Assembly: GCF_035013165.1 (NCBI RefSeq)
Contig: NZ_JAYGJQ010000002.1
Coordinates: 310,001 to 374,000 of the forward strand
DNA from: Bacteriovorax sp. PP10
GTDB taxonomy: Bacteria; Bdellovibrionota; Bacteriovoracia; Bacteriovoracales; Bacteriovoracaceae
Length of the DNA: 64,000 nucleotides
Direction of reading: 5' to 3'
Part shown: positions 9,501-19,800 of the stretch, in pieces
Layout: every line of letters starts with the position of its first letter
Position numbering within the stretch: the first letter of the stretch is position 1
Program-made: the position numbers and the translations under genes
The notes under the pieces: generated by a model
What the model was told of the DNA's origin: nothing
What the model saw: only the letters and a program-made list of their open reading frames with translations
Database searches by the model: none

Positions 9501-10517
9501 ATGACTAAAATTAAAGTTGGTATTAATGGCATGGGCCGCATCGGAAGAACTGTTTTACGCGAGTTTTTTAACCGCAATGAATCAGCATTCGAAATCGTAG
9601 CAGTTAACAATCCTGGAAACGCAAAAGACTACATTCATTTATTAAAATACGATTCTGTTCACGGAGTTTTCAAAGGCGACGTTACTGTTGAAGGCGAGAA
9701 CATGGTTATCAACGGAAAAGCGATTAAGTTTTTCGGTCAAAGAGACCCAGCTGAAATTCCATGGGCAAGCCTTGGAGTTCAAATTGTTGTAGACGCTACT
9801 GGTATCTTCAAAGATAAACCAGGTCTTGGTAAGCATATGGCCGGTGGAACAGTTAAAAAAGTTATTATGTGTGCTCCAGGTAAAGACCTAGATGCTACTT
9901 TCGTAATGGGAATCAACGATAACATTTACGATGCTACAAAACACAACATCATCTCAAACGCATCATGTACAACAAACTGTCTTGCTCCAGTAGCAAAAGT
10001 TCTTCACGATAAATTTGGTATCGTTAACGGATTCATGACAACTGTTCACTCATACACATCTGATCAAATGCTTCTAGACGGTGCTCACTCTGATCCACGT
10101 CGTGCAAGATCAGCTGCTCTATCAATGATCCCAACAACAACAGGTGCTGCTAAGACTGTTGGAGAAATTATTCCTGAACTAAAAGGGAAACTTGATGGAT
10201 ACGCAGTTCGCGTTCCAACTCCAAACGTTTCTTTAACTGACTTAACTGTAACTCTAGAAAAGAAAGCGACAAAAGAAGAAGTCAACGCTGCTCTTAAAGA
10301 AGCTGCTGAAGGACCTCTAAAAGGAATCCTAAGATTCGAAACAGAAGAACTAGTTTCTGTAGACTATATGGGAATGACTCATTCTTCTTGCGTGGATGCA
10401 TCTCTTACAAACGTAATCGGTAACAGCGTTAAGCTTGTTGCTTGGTACGACAATGAGTGTGGATTCTCAAACAGAGTTTTAGACTTAGTAAAATTTATCG
10501 GTTCAAAAGGACTATAA
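9501..10517 (+). CDS. gapA: glyceraldehyde-3-phosphate dehydrogenase, type I
   Basis: The product is 338 residues, the usual length. It oxidises glyceraldehyde-3-phosphate to 1,3-bisphosphoglycerate in glycolysis. The Rossmann motif INGMGRIGR is at residues 7-16. The active-site Cys is C156 in SNASCTTNC, and a conserved His lies in TTVHSYT. The C-terminal WYDNECGFSNR is standard. Codon choice is more biased than in surrounding genes, as expected for a highly expressed enzyme. It heads the gapA-pgk-tpiA run, with pgk starting 4 nt after its stop. Confidence 0.98.
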   Translation: MTKIKVGINGMGRIGRTVLREFFNRNESAFEIVAVNNPGNAKDYIHLLKYDSVHGVFKGDVTVEGENMVINGKAIKFFGQRDPAEIPWASLGVQIVVDATGIFKDKPGLGKHMAGGTVKKVIMCAPGKDLDATFVMGINDNIYDATKHNIISNASCTTNCLAPVAKVLHDKFGIVNGFMTTVHSYTSDQMLLDGAHSDPRRARSAALSMIPTTTGAAKTVGEIIPELKGKLDGYAVRVPTPNVSLTDLTVTLEKKATKEEVNAALKEAAEGPLKGILRFETEELVSVDYMGMTHSSCVDASLTNVIGNSVKLVAWYDNECGFSNRVLDLVKFIGSKGL

Positions 10518-10521
10518 GCAC

Positions 10522-11730
10522 ATGGCCTTAAAATTTATCACTGAAGAAAGTTTCAAGACTCAAGCGAAAGACAAAAAAGTTTTAGCGCGTTTCGATTTCA
10601 ACGTACCAATGGATAAAAATAATCCAACGAAGATTGCCGACACGACAAGAATCGATGAAGCAATTCCTACAATTAAAGCTATCCTTGAAGCAGGGGCAAA
10701 GAAAGTTATCTTGATGAGTCACTTTGGGAGACCAAAGGGAAAGATCGATATGGCCTATTCTCTTGAGCCTGTTGCGACTTACTTAGCTGAAGCACTAGGA
10801 ATGGAAGTAACGTTAACTGAAACAGCATTAGACCGCGGAATTAAAACTCTACTTGGTTTAAACGAATCAAAAATCGTTCTACTTCAAAACCTAAGATTCC
10901 ACCCGGAAGAAGAAGCAAATGACCGCGACTTCGCGAGAACGCTTTCAACTTACGGTGATGTATTCGTGTTCGACGCTTTTGGTGCCGCTCACAGAAAACA
11001 TGCTTCTACTTATGAGATCAACGCTTTCTTCAAGAACAAAGCTTACGGCGGACTTCTACTTCAACGTGAAGTTGAATCTCTTGATCGCGTAACAAACAAT
11101 CCAGCGAAACCTTTCGTTGCTGTTGTTGGTGGATCAAAAGTAAGTGATAAAATTAAAATCATCGAAGCTTTATTAACTTCAGTTGATAAACTTTTAATCG
11201 GTGGAGCTATGGCCTACCCTTTCTTAAAAGCGAAAGGACACACTGTAGGGAACTCACTTTGTTCAGACGAAGACGTAAGTCTTGCTAAGAGAATTCTTGG
11301 TATGCCGTCAAAAAATAAAATCGTTCTTCCAAGTGACCATATCGTATCTCTAACTTTTGGTGGAGCACCGATTGATCTTGGACAGACAAATATTGAAGAA
11401 GGACAAATCGGTTTAGATATCGGTCCTTCAACTCTTGCTAACTTCAATGACTACCTGGCGACAGCAAAAACTGTTTTATGGAATGGCCCAATGGGACTAT
11501 TTGAAAATCCAGTTTACTCAAAAGGAACTTTTGGAATCGCTAAGACTTTAGCATCTCTTCAAGGGAAAGCTTTCACACTTGTTGGTGGAGGGGATTCGGT
11601 CGCTGCTGTTAACCAATCTGGTCTTGCTTCTAAGATGTCTCATATCTCGACTGGTGGTGGAGCTTCTTTAGAGTACATTGAAAATGGAACGCTTCCTGGT
11701 ATCCAGGCACTTAAATTTGGAATCGATTAG
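10522..11730 (+). CDS. pgk: phosphoglycerate kinase
   Basis: The product is 402 residues. It transfers phosphate from 1,3-bisphosphoglycerate to ADP. Visible motifs are RFDFNVPMD and SHFGRPKG in the N-terminal substrate lobe, VAVVGGSKVSDK at the hinge, and GGGDSVAAV with STGGGASLEY in the nucleotide lobe. Its Shine-Dalgarno (AAAAGGA) lies in the end of gapA, so the two are translationally linked. A strong hairpin lies just after its stop, before tpiA. Confidence 0.98.
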   Translation: MALKFITEESFKTQAKDKKVLARFDFNVPMDKNNPTKIADTTRIDEAIPTIKAILEAGAKKVILMSHFGRPKGKIDMAYSLEPVATYLAEALGMEVTLTETALDRGIKTLLGLNESKIVLLQNLRFHPEEEANDRDFARTLSTYGDVFVFDAFGAAHRKHASTYEINAFFKNKAYGGLLLQREVESLDRVTNNPAKPFVAVVGGSKVSDKIKIIEALLTSVDKLLIGGAMAYPFLKAKGHTVGNSLCSDEDVSLAKRILGMPSKNKIVLPSDHIVSLTFGGAPIDLGQTNIEEGQIGLDIGPSTLANFNDYLATAKTVLWNGPMGLFENPVYSKGTFGIAKTLASLQGKAFTLVGGGDSVAAVNQSGLASKMSHISTGGGASLEYIENGTLPGIQALKFGID

Positions 11731-11738
11731 TAGGCCGA

Positions 11739-11764
11739 AACAAATGTCCCGCAGGACATTTGTT
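11739..11764 (+). other. pgk-tpiA intercistronic hairpin
   Basis: AACAAATGTCC at 11739-11749 pairs perfectly with GGACATTTGTT at 11754-11764 around a CGCA tetraloop. No T-tract follows. In a cotranscribed operon such an 11-bp stem is more likely an RNA processing or 3'-end protection element than a terminator. Confidence 0.6.
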
Positions 11765-11817
11765 ACTGTGCTTGAAGAGCATAAAAAGAAAGATATCGTA
11801 TTAGGAGTTCGGACTAC

Positions 11818-12573
11818 ATGAAAAATCTTCGCCCAATCCACATTGTTGGTAACTGGAAAATGAACCAGACTATGCACGAGATCAGTGAATTTTTCATCGA
11901 AATGACGAAGATGAAAATGGAACTTAAGTGCAAAGCATGGATCGCTCCTCAGGCCCTTCATATTGCGATCTTAAAAGAGATGGCATTCACGACGGGATCA
12001 ATTCAAGTGGGAGCACAAAACTGTGCTGAAGTAGACTCTGGTGCACTAACAGGAGAAACTTCTCCATTAGCACTTGCTGACATGGGTGTTGAATTCGTTA
12101 TTATCGGTCACTCAGAAAGAAGAACTATTTATGGCGAAAAAAATGAACTGCTAAACCAGAAAGTTTTAAACGCTCTAAAAAATGATTTAAAAGTTATCTA
12201 CTGTGTTGGTGAAACACTTGCTGAACGTGAAGCTAACGACACGTTCAAAGTTATCGAAGAGCAATTGAATGTTGGATTACATAATCTTCCGGCCGATAAA
12301 GCTCACTTAGTCTTGATCGCATATGAGCCAGTTTGGGCAATTGGAACAGGAAAAGTGGCGTCAGCTGAGCAAGCTGAAGAAGTTCACGCTTTCATTAGAG
12401 GTAAACTAGAGCATCTTAAAGATGAGACGGTTATCCTTTATGGCGGGTCTGTAAAACCAGATAATATCGACTCACTGCTAAGAAAAGATAACATTGACGG
12501 TGCATTAGTAGGCGGAGCAAGCCTTAAAGCAAAGGATTTTAGACAGCTGTGCAGCATTGCAAGCGTGATTTAG
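11818..12573 (+). CDS. tpiA: triosephosphate isomerase
   Basis: The product is 251 residues, normal for the family. It interconverts dihydroxyacetone phosphate and glyceraldehyde-3-phosphate. The catalytic Lys is in GNWKMN (residues 11-16), the catalytic His in IIGHSERR, and the catalytic Glu in AYEPVWAIGTG. The phosphate loop YGGSVKPDN is also present. TTAGGAG precedes the ATG by 10 nt. It is the third gene of the glycolytic operon, and secG follows after 72 nt. Confidence 0.98.
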   Translation: MKNLRPIHIVGNWKMNQTMHEISEFFIEMTKMKMELKCKAWIAPQALHIAILKEMAFTTGSIQVGAQNCAEVDSGALTGETSPLALADMGVEFVIIGHSERRTIYGEKNELLNQKVLNALKNDLKVIYCVGETLAEREANDTFKVIEEQLNVGLHNLPADKAHLVLIAYEPVWAIGTGKVASAEQAEEVHAFIRGKLEHLKDETVILYGGSVKPDNIDSLLRKDNIDGALVGGASLKAKDFRQLCSIASVI

Positions 12574-12645
12574 AAGAATAGTTTGCATATTGTGCTAATT
12601 TTGCTATTTAATTAAGACATTATTTTTTTTAAGGATATAGATTTC

Positions 12646-13107
12646 ATGACTACTTCATTAATGGTTCTTCAAGCGATTATCTCAATTCTTCTTATCATTG
12701 TAGTTCTTCTACAGTTTGGTAAGGGTGCAGAGGCCGGATTAATGACTGCAGCGGGATCAGAGTCGATTATGTCGAGCTCAACTCGCGGTAACGTCATGAC
12801 AAAAATCACAGCTGTTCTTGCAGTTCTATTCTTAGGAAACTCAATCCTACTAGCAAGATTACAAGATACAAAATTTCAAAAATCAATTCTAGATACTGAA
12901 GCTCCAATTTCTCGCCCGCTTAACTCTGATGCAACTACAGCACCAGCAGCAACAGCACCGGCAGCAACGACTCCAGCGGCAACAGCTCCTGCAACGACTA
13001 CTCCTGCAGCAGCGACTAAAGAAGCAACTCAAGCTGCTCCTACAAAAGAAGCTGCTCCAGCTAAAACTGAAACTACGGCGCCGACTACGGCCCCTAAAGC
13101 GAAGTAA
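12646..13107 (+). CDS. secG: preprotein translocase subunit SecG with Ala/Thr/Pro tail
   Basis: The product is 153 residues. The first 75 match SecG: TM1 (LQAIISILLIIVVLLQ), the loop GKGAEAGLMTAAGSES, and TM2 after the charged TRGNVMTKI. SecG assists SecYE-mediated export. The remaining half is an Ala/Thr/Pro/Lys low-complexity tail with near-tandem APAAT-type units, much longer than in typical SecG. The tail is likely flexible. The position after tpiA is common in many bacteria. The aminotransferase gene follows after 6 nt. Confidence 0.93.
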   Translation: MTTSLMVLQAIISILLIIVVLLQFGKGAEAGLMTAAGSESIMSSSTRGNVMTKITAVLAVLFLGNSILLARLQDTKFQKSILDTEAPISRPLNSDATTAPAATAPAATTPAATAPATTTPAAATKEATQAAPTKEAAPAKTETTAPTTAPKAK

Positions 13108-13113
13108 TTAGCA

Positions 13114-14265
13114 ATGGATTTGGCCACCACCAGTCTAGTTGAAAAAGAATACGCACATTTAAAAACGTTATACTTTAATTCGGCCTACTTTGGGCCGAGT
13201 CCTATTCGTGCGAAAGAAACCATCACGAAAGCGATGAATCGTGAACTCGATCCTTCGTTTTATGCCTATGATGATTGGATGAGTATCTCAGAAAAGCTGA
13301 GAGTGAAATTCGCCGATCTTATTCAAGTTTCACCAGATACTATCACTCACTCAACGTCATCGTCAGATGTCGTGAATATCATTGCTAATGGATATGTCTT
13401 TGAAAAAGGAGATAGGGTCGCGGCGATCGATAGAGACTATCCTTCAAACATCCTGCCTTGGATGCTGGCCGAAAGACACCATAAGTTTTCGTTTGATAAA
13501 TTGGAGCTTGGTAGTCAAGTTGTTCCGACTCCGGATTGGTTAGAGAGAAATCTAAAACCACAAACCAAAATTTTTAACATGTCGTATGTCGCATTCGATA
13601 CTGGTAAAAAAATAGATCTTCTATCAATTGGTAAATTTTTAAAATCAAAAGATATTCTTTTTGTCGTTGATGCAACACAGGCCTTAGGTGGTCTGGAAAT
13701 CACTCAAGAAGAATTATCATACATCGACGTGCTTACAGTATCGTCATATAAGTGGATGTTAGGCCCTTACGGACATGCCTTTGCTTACTTTAGCCAGAAA
13801 GCTCAGGACAGTATTTATCACCTGAACGCTAACTGGATTTTAAGCCCGAATTCAAAACAAGTTTATAACCTGCTCGACTATACAACTGAAACTCTTCCGG
13901 GAGCTCGTCAGTACGATAGAGGACAGGCCGCTAATCTTCTTTGCTCTGGCTGCCTTGAAGGAAGTCTAAGCTTCTTACAGGAAGTAGGTCTAGAGACGAT
14001 TAGAAAGCACAATGCTGAAGTCAGAGATCATTTCTTAGAACACTATCCTAAAAACAAATACACACTTGTGACTCCATTGGATCACATGGCCAATATCGTT
14101 TGCATGAAAGCTTCTAATCAGGGTGATAGTATTGCTCTTGAATCTGAATTAAAAAATCGTAATATCGATGTTTCAGTTCGCCAGGGGAACATGCGTTTAT
14201 CATTCCATATTTTTAATACGAAAGCTCAGGTTGAAGAATTGATTAAGGGAATGGATAGCGTTTAA
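13114..14265 (+). CDS. class V aminotransferase-fold PLP enzyme
   Basis: The product is 383 residues of the class V aminotransferase (isopenicillin N epimerase/cysteine desulfurase-like) fold. The PLP-binding Lys is K213 in SSYKWML. Upstream, VDATQALGG supplies the cofactor-contacting Asp and Gln, and the N-terminal FNSAYFGPSP is typical. The late segment VRQGNMRLSFHIFNT is the usual C-terminal strand. There is no Cys in the loop where cysteine desulfurases carry it, so sulfur mobilisation is unlikely. The substrate is unknown. It is the last gene of the gapA-to-secG run. Confidence 0.85.
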   Translation: MDLATTSLVEKEYAHLKTLYFNSAYFGPSPIRAKETITKAMNRELDPSFYAYDDWMSISEKLRVKFADLIQVSPDTITHSTSSSDVVNIIANGYVFEKGDRVAAIDRDYPSNILPWMLAERHHKFSFDKLELGSQVVPTPDWLERNLKPQTKIFNMSYVAFDTGKKIDLLSIGKFLKSKDILFVVDATQALGGLEITQEELSYIDVLTVSSYKWMLGPYGHAFAYFSQKAQDSIYHLNANWILSPNSKQVYNLLDYTTETLPGARQYDRGQAANLLCSGCLEGSLSFLQEVGLETIRKHNAEVRDHFLEHYPKNKYTLVTPLDHMANIVCMKASNQGDSIALESELKNRNIDVSVRQGNMRLSFHIFNTKAQVEELIKGMDSV

Positions 14266-14286
14266 ATGGATAATGCTCTCGCATTA

Positions 14287-15438
14287 TTATCCGACTTTCT
14301 TTTTGATTTTACCGAATGACTGCTTAGGTGCATCTTTGTCACCGAAACCTTCAATCTTATAACTTTTCGGAGCTCTAAACGGTAGAACGTTTTGCGGCTG
14401 ACATGGATCAAAATCTTCCGGCAATTCTTTATTCAATTTACCAACCATTACGAGCTGCTTAACTGATTTAGTGAAGATCTCAAATAAAACCGGATCGATT
14501 TTTTTACCAACTGACTTCGACATAACACCGATAGCATCTTCAGTTGATAAAACTTCGTGATAAGTTCTCTTTGTTGTAATCGCATCGAAGAAATCTGCAA
14601 TTGCAGTCACTCGTGCAAGTAAATGGATATCAGCTCCCGCTAATTTCTTAGGGTAACCGGTTCCATTGAAATTTTCGTGATGTTCGTGAACGATACGTTT
14701 AATAATATTAAAATCTACACCGTGACAGTCAGGGCAACCGTTCTCTGTTAAGAGTTCAAGTCCGTAAGTAGGGTGAGATTTGATGATATTAAATTCTTCA
14801 TCAGATAATTTTTCTGGTTTGTTGATGATGTCGGTAGAGATTTTAATTTTACCGATGTCGTGGAGTAGTCCACCAAGACCGGCCATAACGATTTCTTCTT
14901 TGCTGGCATTGGGTCTTGCAGCAGTAAAGAGTGAAATACAATACATCGAAACGTTAATCGAGTGATCGTAAGTATAAAAATCGTGAAAGCTTAAAGAAGC
15001 TATGAGCCCCTGAACTTTGGAGACGTCGTAGTCTTTAATAACATCAACCATTGATTCAACAGCGACCTTACATTCAGAAATTGTTTCTGACAGAAGTTCA
15101 GTGGTGAACTCTTTTTCATCAGAGAATAATTTATCAAGGTAGTGAATCGCAGATGATTTAATGACGTCGGTTTTTTGTTTATCGCCCACGCCTTTTACTG
15201 AGATTAAACTTTTTAAGTAATCATCGCGCTGAGCTTCATGGACATATAATTGAAAGTATTTTTTCTTGAAGAGCTTTAAGTCTTCGAGATTGAGAGGGTC
15301 ATTTTTAGGGTAGATACGCACGAAGCGTTCACGTTCTTCAGAGGCACTAGAGTTAACATAAAGGTCATAGGGAATCGCTTTATCCAGAAGGATCAGATCG
15401 AATGAAACTGAAAAAAAGTTGTTACCCATTTTGCTCAT
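14287..15438 (-). CDS. HD-GYP domain cyclic-di-GMP phosphodiesterase
   Basis: The product is 383 residues. Residues about 1-110 form a poorly conserved N-terminal domain of mixed strand and helix. From about residue 150 an HD-GYP domain follows, with the HDIGKI metal motif and the signature HHENFNGTGYPKKL. The GYP triad is intact, so hydrolysis of cyclic-di-GMP is expected in the cytoplasm. The tail after residue 345 is basic. A second in-frame ATG lies three codons in. The gene is convergent with the aminotransferase and divergent from the MFS gene. Confidence 0.92.
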   Translation of the reverse strand: MSKMGNNFFSVSFDLILLDKAIPYDLYVNSSASEERERFVRIYPKNDPLNLEDLKLFKKKYFQLYVHEAQRDDYLKSLISVKGVGDKQKTDVIKSSAIHYLDKLFSDEKEFTTELLSETISECKVAVESMVDVIKDYDVSKVQGLIASLSFHDFYTYDHSINVSMYCISLFTAARPNASKEEIVMAGLGGLLHDIGKIKISTDIINKPEKLSDEEFNIIKSHPTYGLELLTENGCPDCHGVDFNIIKRIVHEHHENFNGTGYPKKLAGADIHLLARVTAIADFFDAITTKRTYHEVLSTEDAIGVMSKSVGKKIDPVLFEIFTKSVKQLVMVGKLNKELPEDFDPCQPQNVLPFRAPKSYKIEGFGDKDAPKQSFGKIKKKVG

Positions 15439-15524
15439 AGCTAGTTATCGGCTGATTCGAAAAGCTTATTAAAAAATGTACTGGAGCATTCTCATAGACT
15501 AATATAGATTGTACCAAAATTTAT

Positions 15525-15558
15525 AGGAGTCTGCTAACACAGCAGAAATACTCATATG
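15525..15558 (+). promoter_or_regulatory. Shine-Dalgarno and hairpin in the MFS gene leader
   Basis: AGGAG at 15525-15529 is 26 nt from the ATG at 15556, too far for normal initiation. Between them TCTGCT (15530-15535) can pair with AGCAGA (15541-15546). With the 17-nt hairpin looped out, the spacing becomes 9 nt. An alternative fold pairs GAGT (15527-15530) with ACTC (15550-15553) and hides the site. Confidence 0.5.
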
Positions 15559-16791
15559 GCCGCAATTAAAGATCCTTATATTGCTCTCAAATTTCCAGAC
15601 TATCGATATTACATAACAACCAGAATTCTCCTAGCTATGGCCCTGCAATTTCAGGGAGTCATCGTCGGCTGGCATGTTTACTCTATAACTAAAGATCCTT
15701 TATCTCTGGGACTGATTGGTCTGGTGGAAATTCTTCCTAATTTTTCAGTAACATTATTTGCGGGTCACTTCGCTGATATTTACGACAGAAAAAAAATCGC
15801 TCTTACTTGCTTAACAATTTTAATGTTTAGTGGAATTGCTCTTTATGCAATCACTCACACAGTGCCTGATGGACATAAACAGATTGCACTTTTTTATATC
15901 GTCATTGCCTTAACTGGTTTTGCACGCGGTACACTTTCGCCATCGCTATTTTCAATTCTCACAGAATGCGTTCCTAAAGAGCATTATTTAAATTCAACAA
16001 CGTGGAACTCAACATTATGGCAAATCGCTATTATGGTTGGAGCTGGATCGAGTGGATTTTTATTTGCGGCCATAGGTTATGATGCTTATCTTGTGATGAG
16101 TGTATTGATTTTCTTCGCAATCATCTCATTTAGTTTTGTTTCACCTAAACCACACTTAACAAAAAAAGATGCGAAAGCTCCGATCCTTTCATCTATCAAA
16201 GGCGGGATTAAGTATGTTTTTAGTAATCAAGTTTTCTTAGGAGCACTATCGCTTGATCTCTTCGCTGTTTTATTCGGTGGAGCTGTTGCTCTTCTTCCTA
16301 TATTCGCTCAAGACATTCTAGCAGTAGGTCCTCAAGGGCTTGGCTTCTTAAAAGCAGCACCAAGTGTGGGCTCATTTATCATGGCCGCTGTGAACGTTTA
16401 CTGGCCACCTGTAAGAAACACTGGAAAGAAGTTACTCTTTGCTGTGTTTGGTTTTGGTGTGTGCATGATCATCTTCGGTATCTCGAAGAATTTTTACTTA
16501 TCAGTTTTCATTCTTGCTGTGAGTGGTGCTTGCGATAACATCTCTGTTGTTGTCCGCGGAACGATTATGCAGACATTAGTACCGGCCGACATGAAGGGGA
16601 AAGTGTTTGCAGTTAACTCTATGTTTATTGGTTCTTCCAATGAAATTGGTGAGTTTGAATCTGGGATGGCCGCGAAGCTTATGGGCGTTGTTCCATCAGT
16701 CGTTTTCGGTGGCACAATGACCCTTCTTGTGGTCATTTTTACATCATTTAGGGCGCCAAAACTTAAAAATCTTCACTTTGAAGAGAAATAG
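15556..16791 (+). CDS. major facilitator superfamily exporter, EntS/MFS_3-like
   Basis: The product is 411 residues with about 10-12 hydrophobic helices and no signal peptide. The loop between helices 2 and 3 has the MFS signature GHFADIYDRKKIA. The pattern (early FPDYRYYITTR, LQFQGVIVGWHVY, and GVVPSVVFGG near the end) fits the MFS_3/EntS-like drug or siderophore exporters. It should sit in the inner membrane. The leader has an unusual Shine-Dalgarno arrangement with a hairpin. The neighbouring genes give no clue to the substrate. Confidence 0.88.
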   Translation: MAAIKDPYIALKFPDYRYYITTRILLAMALQFQGVIVGWHVYSITKDPLSLGLIGLVEILPNFSVTLFAGHFADIYDRKKIALTCLTILMFSGIALYAITHTVPDGHKQIALFYIVIALTGFARGTLSPSLFSILTECVPKEHYLNSTTWNSTLWQIAIMVGAGSSGFLFAAIGYDAYLVMSVLIFFAIISFSFVSPKPHLTKKDAKAPILSSIKGGIKYVFSNQVFLGALSLDLFAVLFGGAVALLPIFAQDILAVGPQGLGFLKAAPSVGSFIMAAVNVYWPPVRNTGKKLLFAVFGFGVCMIIFGISKNFYLSVFILAVSGACDNISVVVRGTIMQTLVPADMKGKVFAVNSMFIGSSNEIGEFESGMAAKLMGVVPSVVFGGTMTLLVVIFTSFRAPKLKNLHFEEK

Positions 16792-16802
16792 CTGATTAAT
16801 TT

Positions 16803-16830
16803 TTGACATGAATTTTAAATAATATATAGT
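16803..16830 (+). promoter_or_regulatory. strong sigma-70-type promoter of the subtilase gene
   Basis: TTGACA at 16803-16808 and TATAGT at 16825-16830 are separated by 16 bp, matching consensus at six and five of six positions. The start codon follows about 33 nt later, with AAAGGA as the Shine-Dalgarno. Confidence 0.7.
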
Positions 16831-16862
16831 TCCGGCACGCTAATCATAAGCAAAGGAACTAT

Positions 16863-19800
16863 ATGAAACTATCAGTCGCAATTATCATGTCTTTGGCACT
16901 TCTCAGCTCATGTGCACCAAAGAATTCATCTCAATCTTCTTCACTTGATGTAATCGCAAGCAAATATTTCAGCATGCGCCAACAAACAGCTACAACATAT
17001 ATTGGTATCGTTCAGTTAAGCCATCCAGCTCTACTTGCTGAAGCTCAAACTGTTAATGGTAAAGCAGTGATCGATGAAGATTTAAAAGCAGCTATCTTAG
17101 CTGAGCAAGAAGAAGTCATCGCTAAATTAAAAGAGATTTCACCAGATATTAAAATTATCGAAACATATAAGTTAGTTCTAAACGCGATCGCGTTTACAGC
17201 GCCTAGTGATGTAGCTTCAAAGATCGAAGGCATCGAAGGTGTTAACAGACTTGTAGAAAACACAAACTTCATGAGACCAGCAGCAGTTGATACTGAAAAA
17301 CAAGTAGCAGCAGCGGTAGCATCTCTTAATGAAAAAAACTCAGTTACTTTCATCGGTGCTGATAAACTTCATAAGCGTGGGATCTCTGGACAGAAAATGA
17401 GAGTAGGGATTATCGATACAGGTATCGACTACACTCACATCATGTTAGGTGGGGCTGGTAAAAAAGAAATTTACGATTCAATTAATCCTAATAAAGCAAA
17501 CGACTACTTTCCAAACGAAAAAGTTGTTGGTGGTATGGACTTCGTAGGAACAAATTTTTCTGCAGGAGATCCTGATTTAGAAAACAACATTCCTAAACGC
17601 GATCCAAACCCAATCGATGAAGCAGGTCACGGATCTCACGTAGCTGGTTCTGTTGCTGGTATTGGTGATGGAGTTGTTTCATACTCAGGTGTGGCACCAG
17701 AAGCTTCTCTATACGCTTTAAAAGTATTCGGTAAAGAAGGTAGTACTTCAGATATCGCTGTTATCGCGGCCCTTGAATACGCTGCTGACCCGACTGAAAT
17801 GACAGATCCATCAACTAGACTTGATGTTGTTAACCTTTCTCTTGGTGGTGGATTTGGTAAACCAAAAATCCTTTACACTGAAGCCATCAAAAACTTAACG
17901 AAAGCAGGAACAGTTGTTGTTGCATCAGCTGGTAACTCTGGTGACAACCCATACATCACAGGAGCTCCGGCAACTGCTGATGAAGCTATTTCAGTAGCAG
18001 CATCAATTGATGATATGGACCAAAACATTAAGTTCGCAGCGGTAGAAGCTTTAATCGCTGGTGAATCAAAACTTGTTGAAACAATCGAAGGGCAGACAAC
18101 GATTCCTGCCGCTACTAGTAATGTAAGAGGTGGAGTTGTTGCTATCGGTAACGGTGCTGCAGTTCTTACTGAAGAAGTAAAAGCTCAGGCGAAAGGACAA
18201 ATCGTTCTTATGGACCGTGGAGAAATTAACTTCGAACAAAAATTTATTGTCGCTAAAGAACTTGGAGCTGTCGGTGTTGTTATGGTTAACAATGTTGAAG
18301 GGACTCCAATTGCAATGGGTGCAGAAGCAAAATATGATTTCCCAGCTGTTATGATTTCAAGAGAAGTGGGAAATGCAATGAAAGCGGCCCTACTTGCTAA
18401 AAAAGAAGTTTCTTTCAATTTTTCAACTGGAAAAATTATTCAACGTAATGACCTGATTGATACAATCACAGCTTTCTCATCTCGTGGTCCACGTACAATG
18501 GACTCTTTAATTAAACCTGAAATCTCAGGCCCGGGATCAAATGTTATCTCTGCTGCTTTTGGAACAGGAAATCACTCAGTTCAAATGTCAGGTACTTCAA
18601 TGTCAGGTCCACACCTTGCTGGTGTTATGACTCTTATGAAGCAGGCATTTCCAAATGATTCAGTTCAAATGTTAAAAGCTCGTATCTTAAACACAGCTAA
18701 AATCTTAATGGTAAACGGAGTTCACGTTCCGGTTTCTCGTCAAGGTGCTGGACGTGTTCAAGTTGAAGAAGCTTACCTTTCTCCAGTTGTAGCTCTTCCT
18801 GCGACTCTTTCTTTAGGAGAAGTACCAGTTGCTTCAACGAAGACAGTTTCAAAAAGAATTACTCTGAGAAACACATCAGATAAAGATGTTCTATACGCAA
18901 CAACAGTTATCTCAAGCAAAAACATTAAGGCCTCTCTTCAGAGCGCTATTAAAGTTAAAGCAAGAGGCATCCTTTCTTTCGACGTAAGTTTCACATTAGC
19001 TCGTACAGATGCTTCTCAAAACAACGTTGAAGCTGACGGGTTTGTTATCTTAACAAGCACGACAGGATCAAAAATCTCTCTACCATTCCTTGCTGTTTTA
19101 AATAAAGTAAGTGACATTAAAGCTTCTGACTTAGTTACTCAAACTGTATCAAAAGTTGATGCAGCTGGATCTGAAGTTAAATTAACTTTAACAAACTCTG
19201 GAAAGAGTTCTGGTGACGCTCTTATCTTCAACCTTCTGGGACAAGACGAAAGAAAAACTATTTTAAATCCAAACAACCTGTCGTCAAACACAACTTGTGA
19301 CCTTGAAGCAGCTGGTATCAGAATTATTGAAAAAACTGAGAAAGGACAAACAACAAAAGTTCTTCAAATCGGTGTAAAACTTTACGATGCAATTACGTTC
19401 TGGCAGCCATGTGATATCTCTCTACAAATCGATTCTAACAATGATGGAATCGCTGATCAGGAGCTTATCGGAATCCAGGCAAACAACGTAGCAGGTATTG
19501 GTGTTGCGACTTCTATGTCTCTTTTATTAGATGCTCAGAAGGCAAGAGAAATTCGTTTAGAGTATGAACTAACTCCAGGTTTCCAGGAAAACTATATCCC
19601 AGCTCTAGTAGATGCTCGCGGTATGATGTTCTACAACCACTCAAACGTAGCTGTAGTTGAAACTGACCTGTCTAAAATTGTTAAAGGTAAGAATGGTGTA
19701 GTTGGAATTAAATTAGCTACAACTCACTTAGAAGCAGACTCTAAAGGGGATGACTTCTTAGCTAACCACGGTGAACAATGGCAGAAGCTTAACCTTTCAG

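Noticed and set aside
12929-13111. Gln/Leu-rich open frame inside secG
   Set aside because: It is an out-of-frame reading of the secG repeat tail with no start signal.
14270-14287. Small hairpin ATAATGC/GCATTAT between the aminotransferase and HD-GYP genes as a terminator
   Set aside because: The stem is only 7 AT-rich base pairs with no T-tract; too weak to list as a feature.
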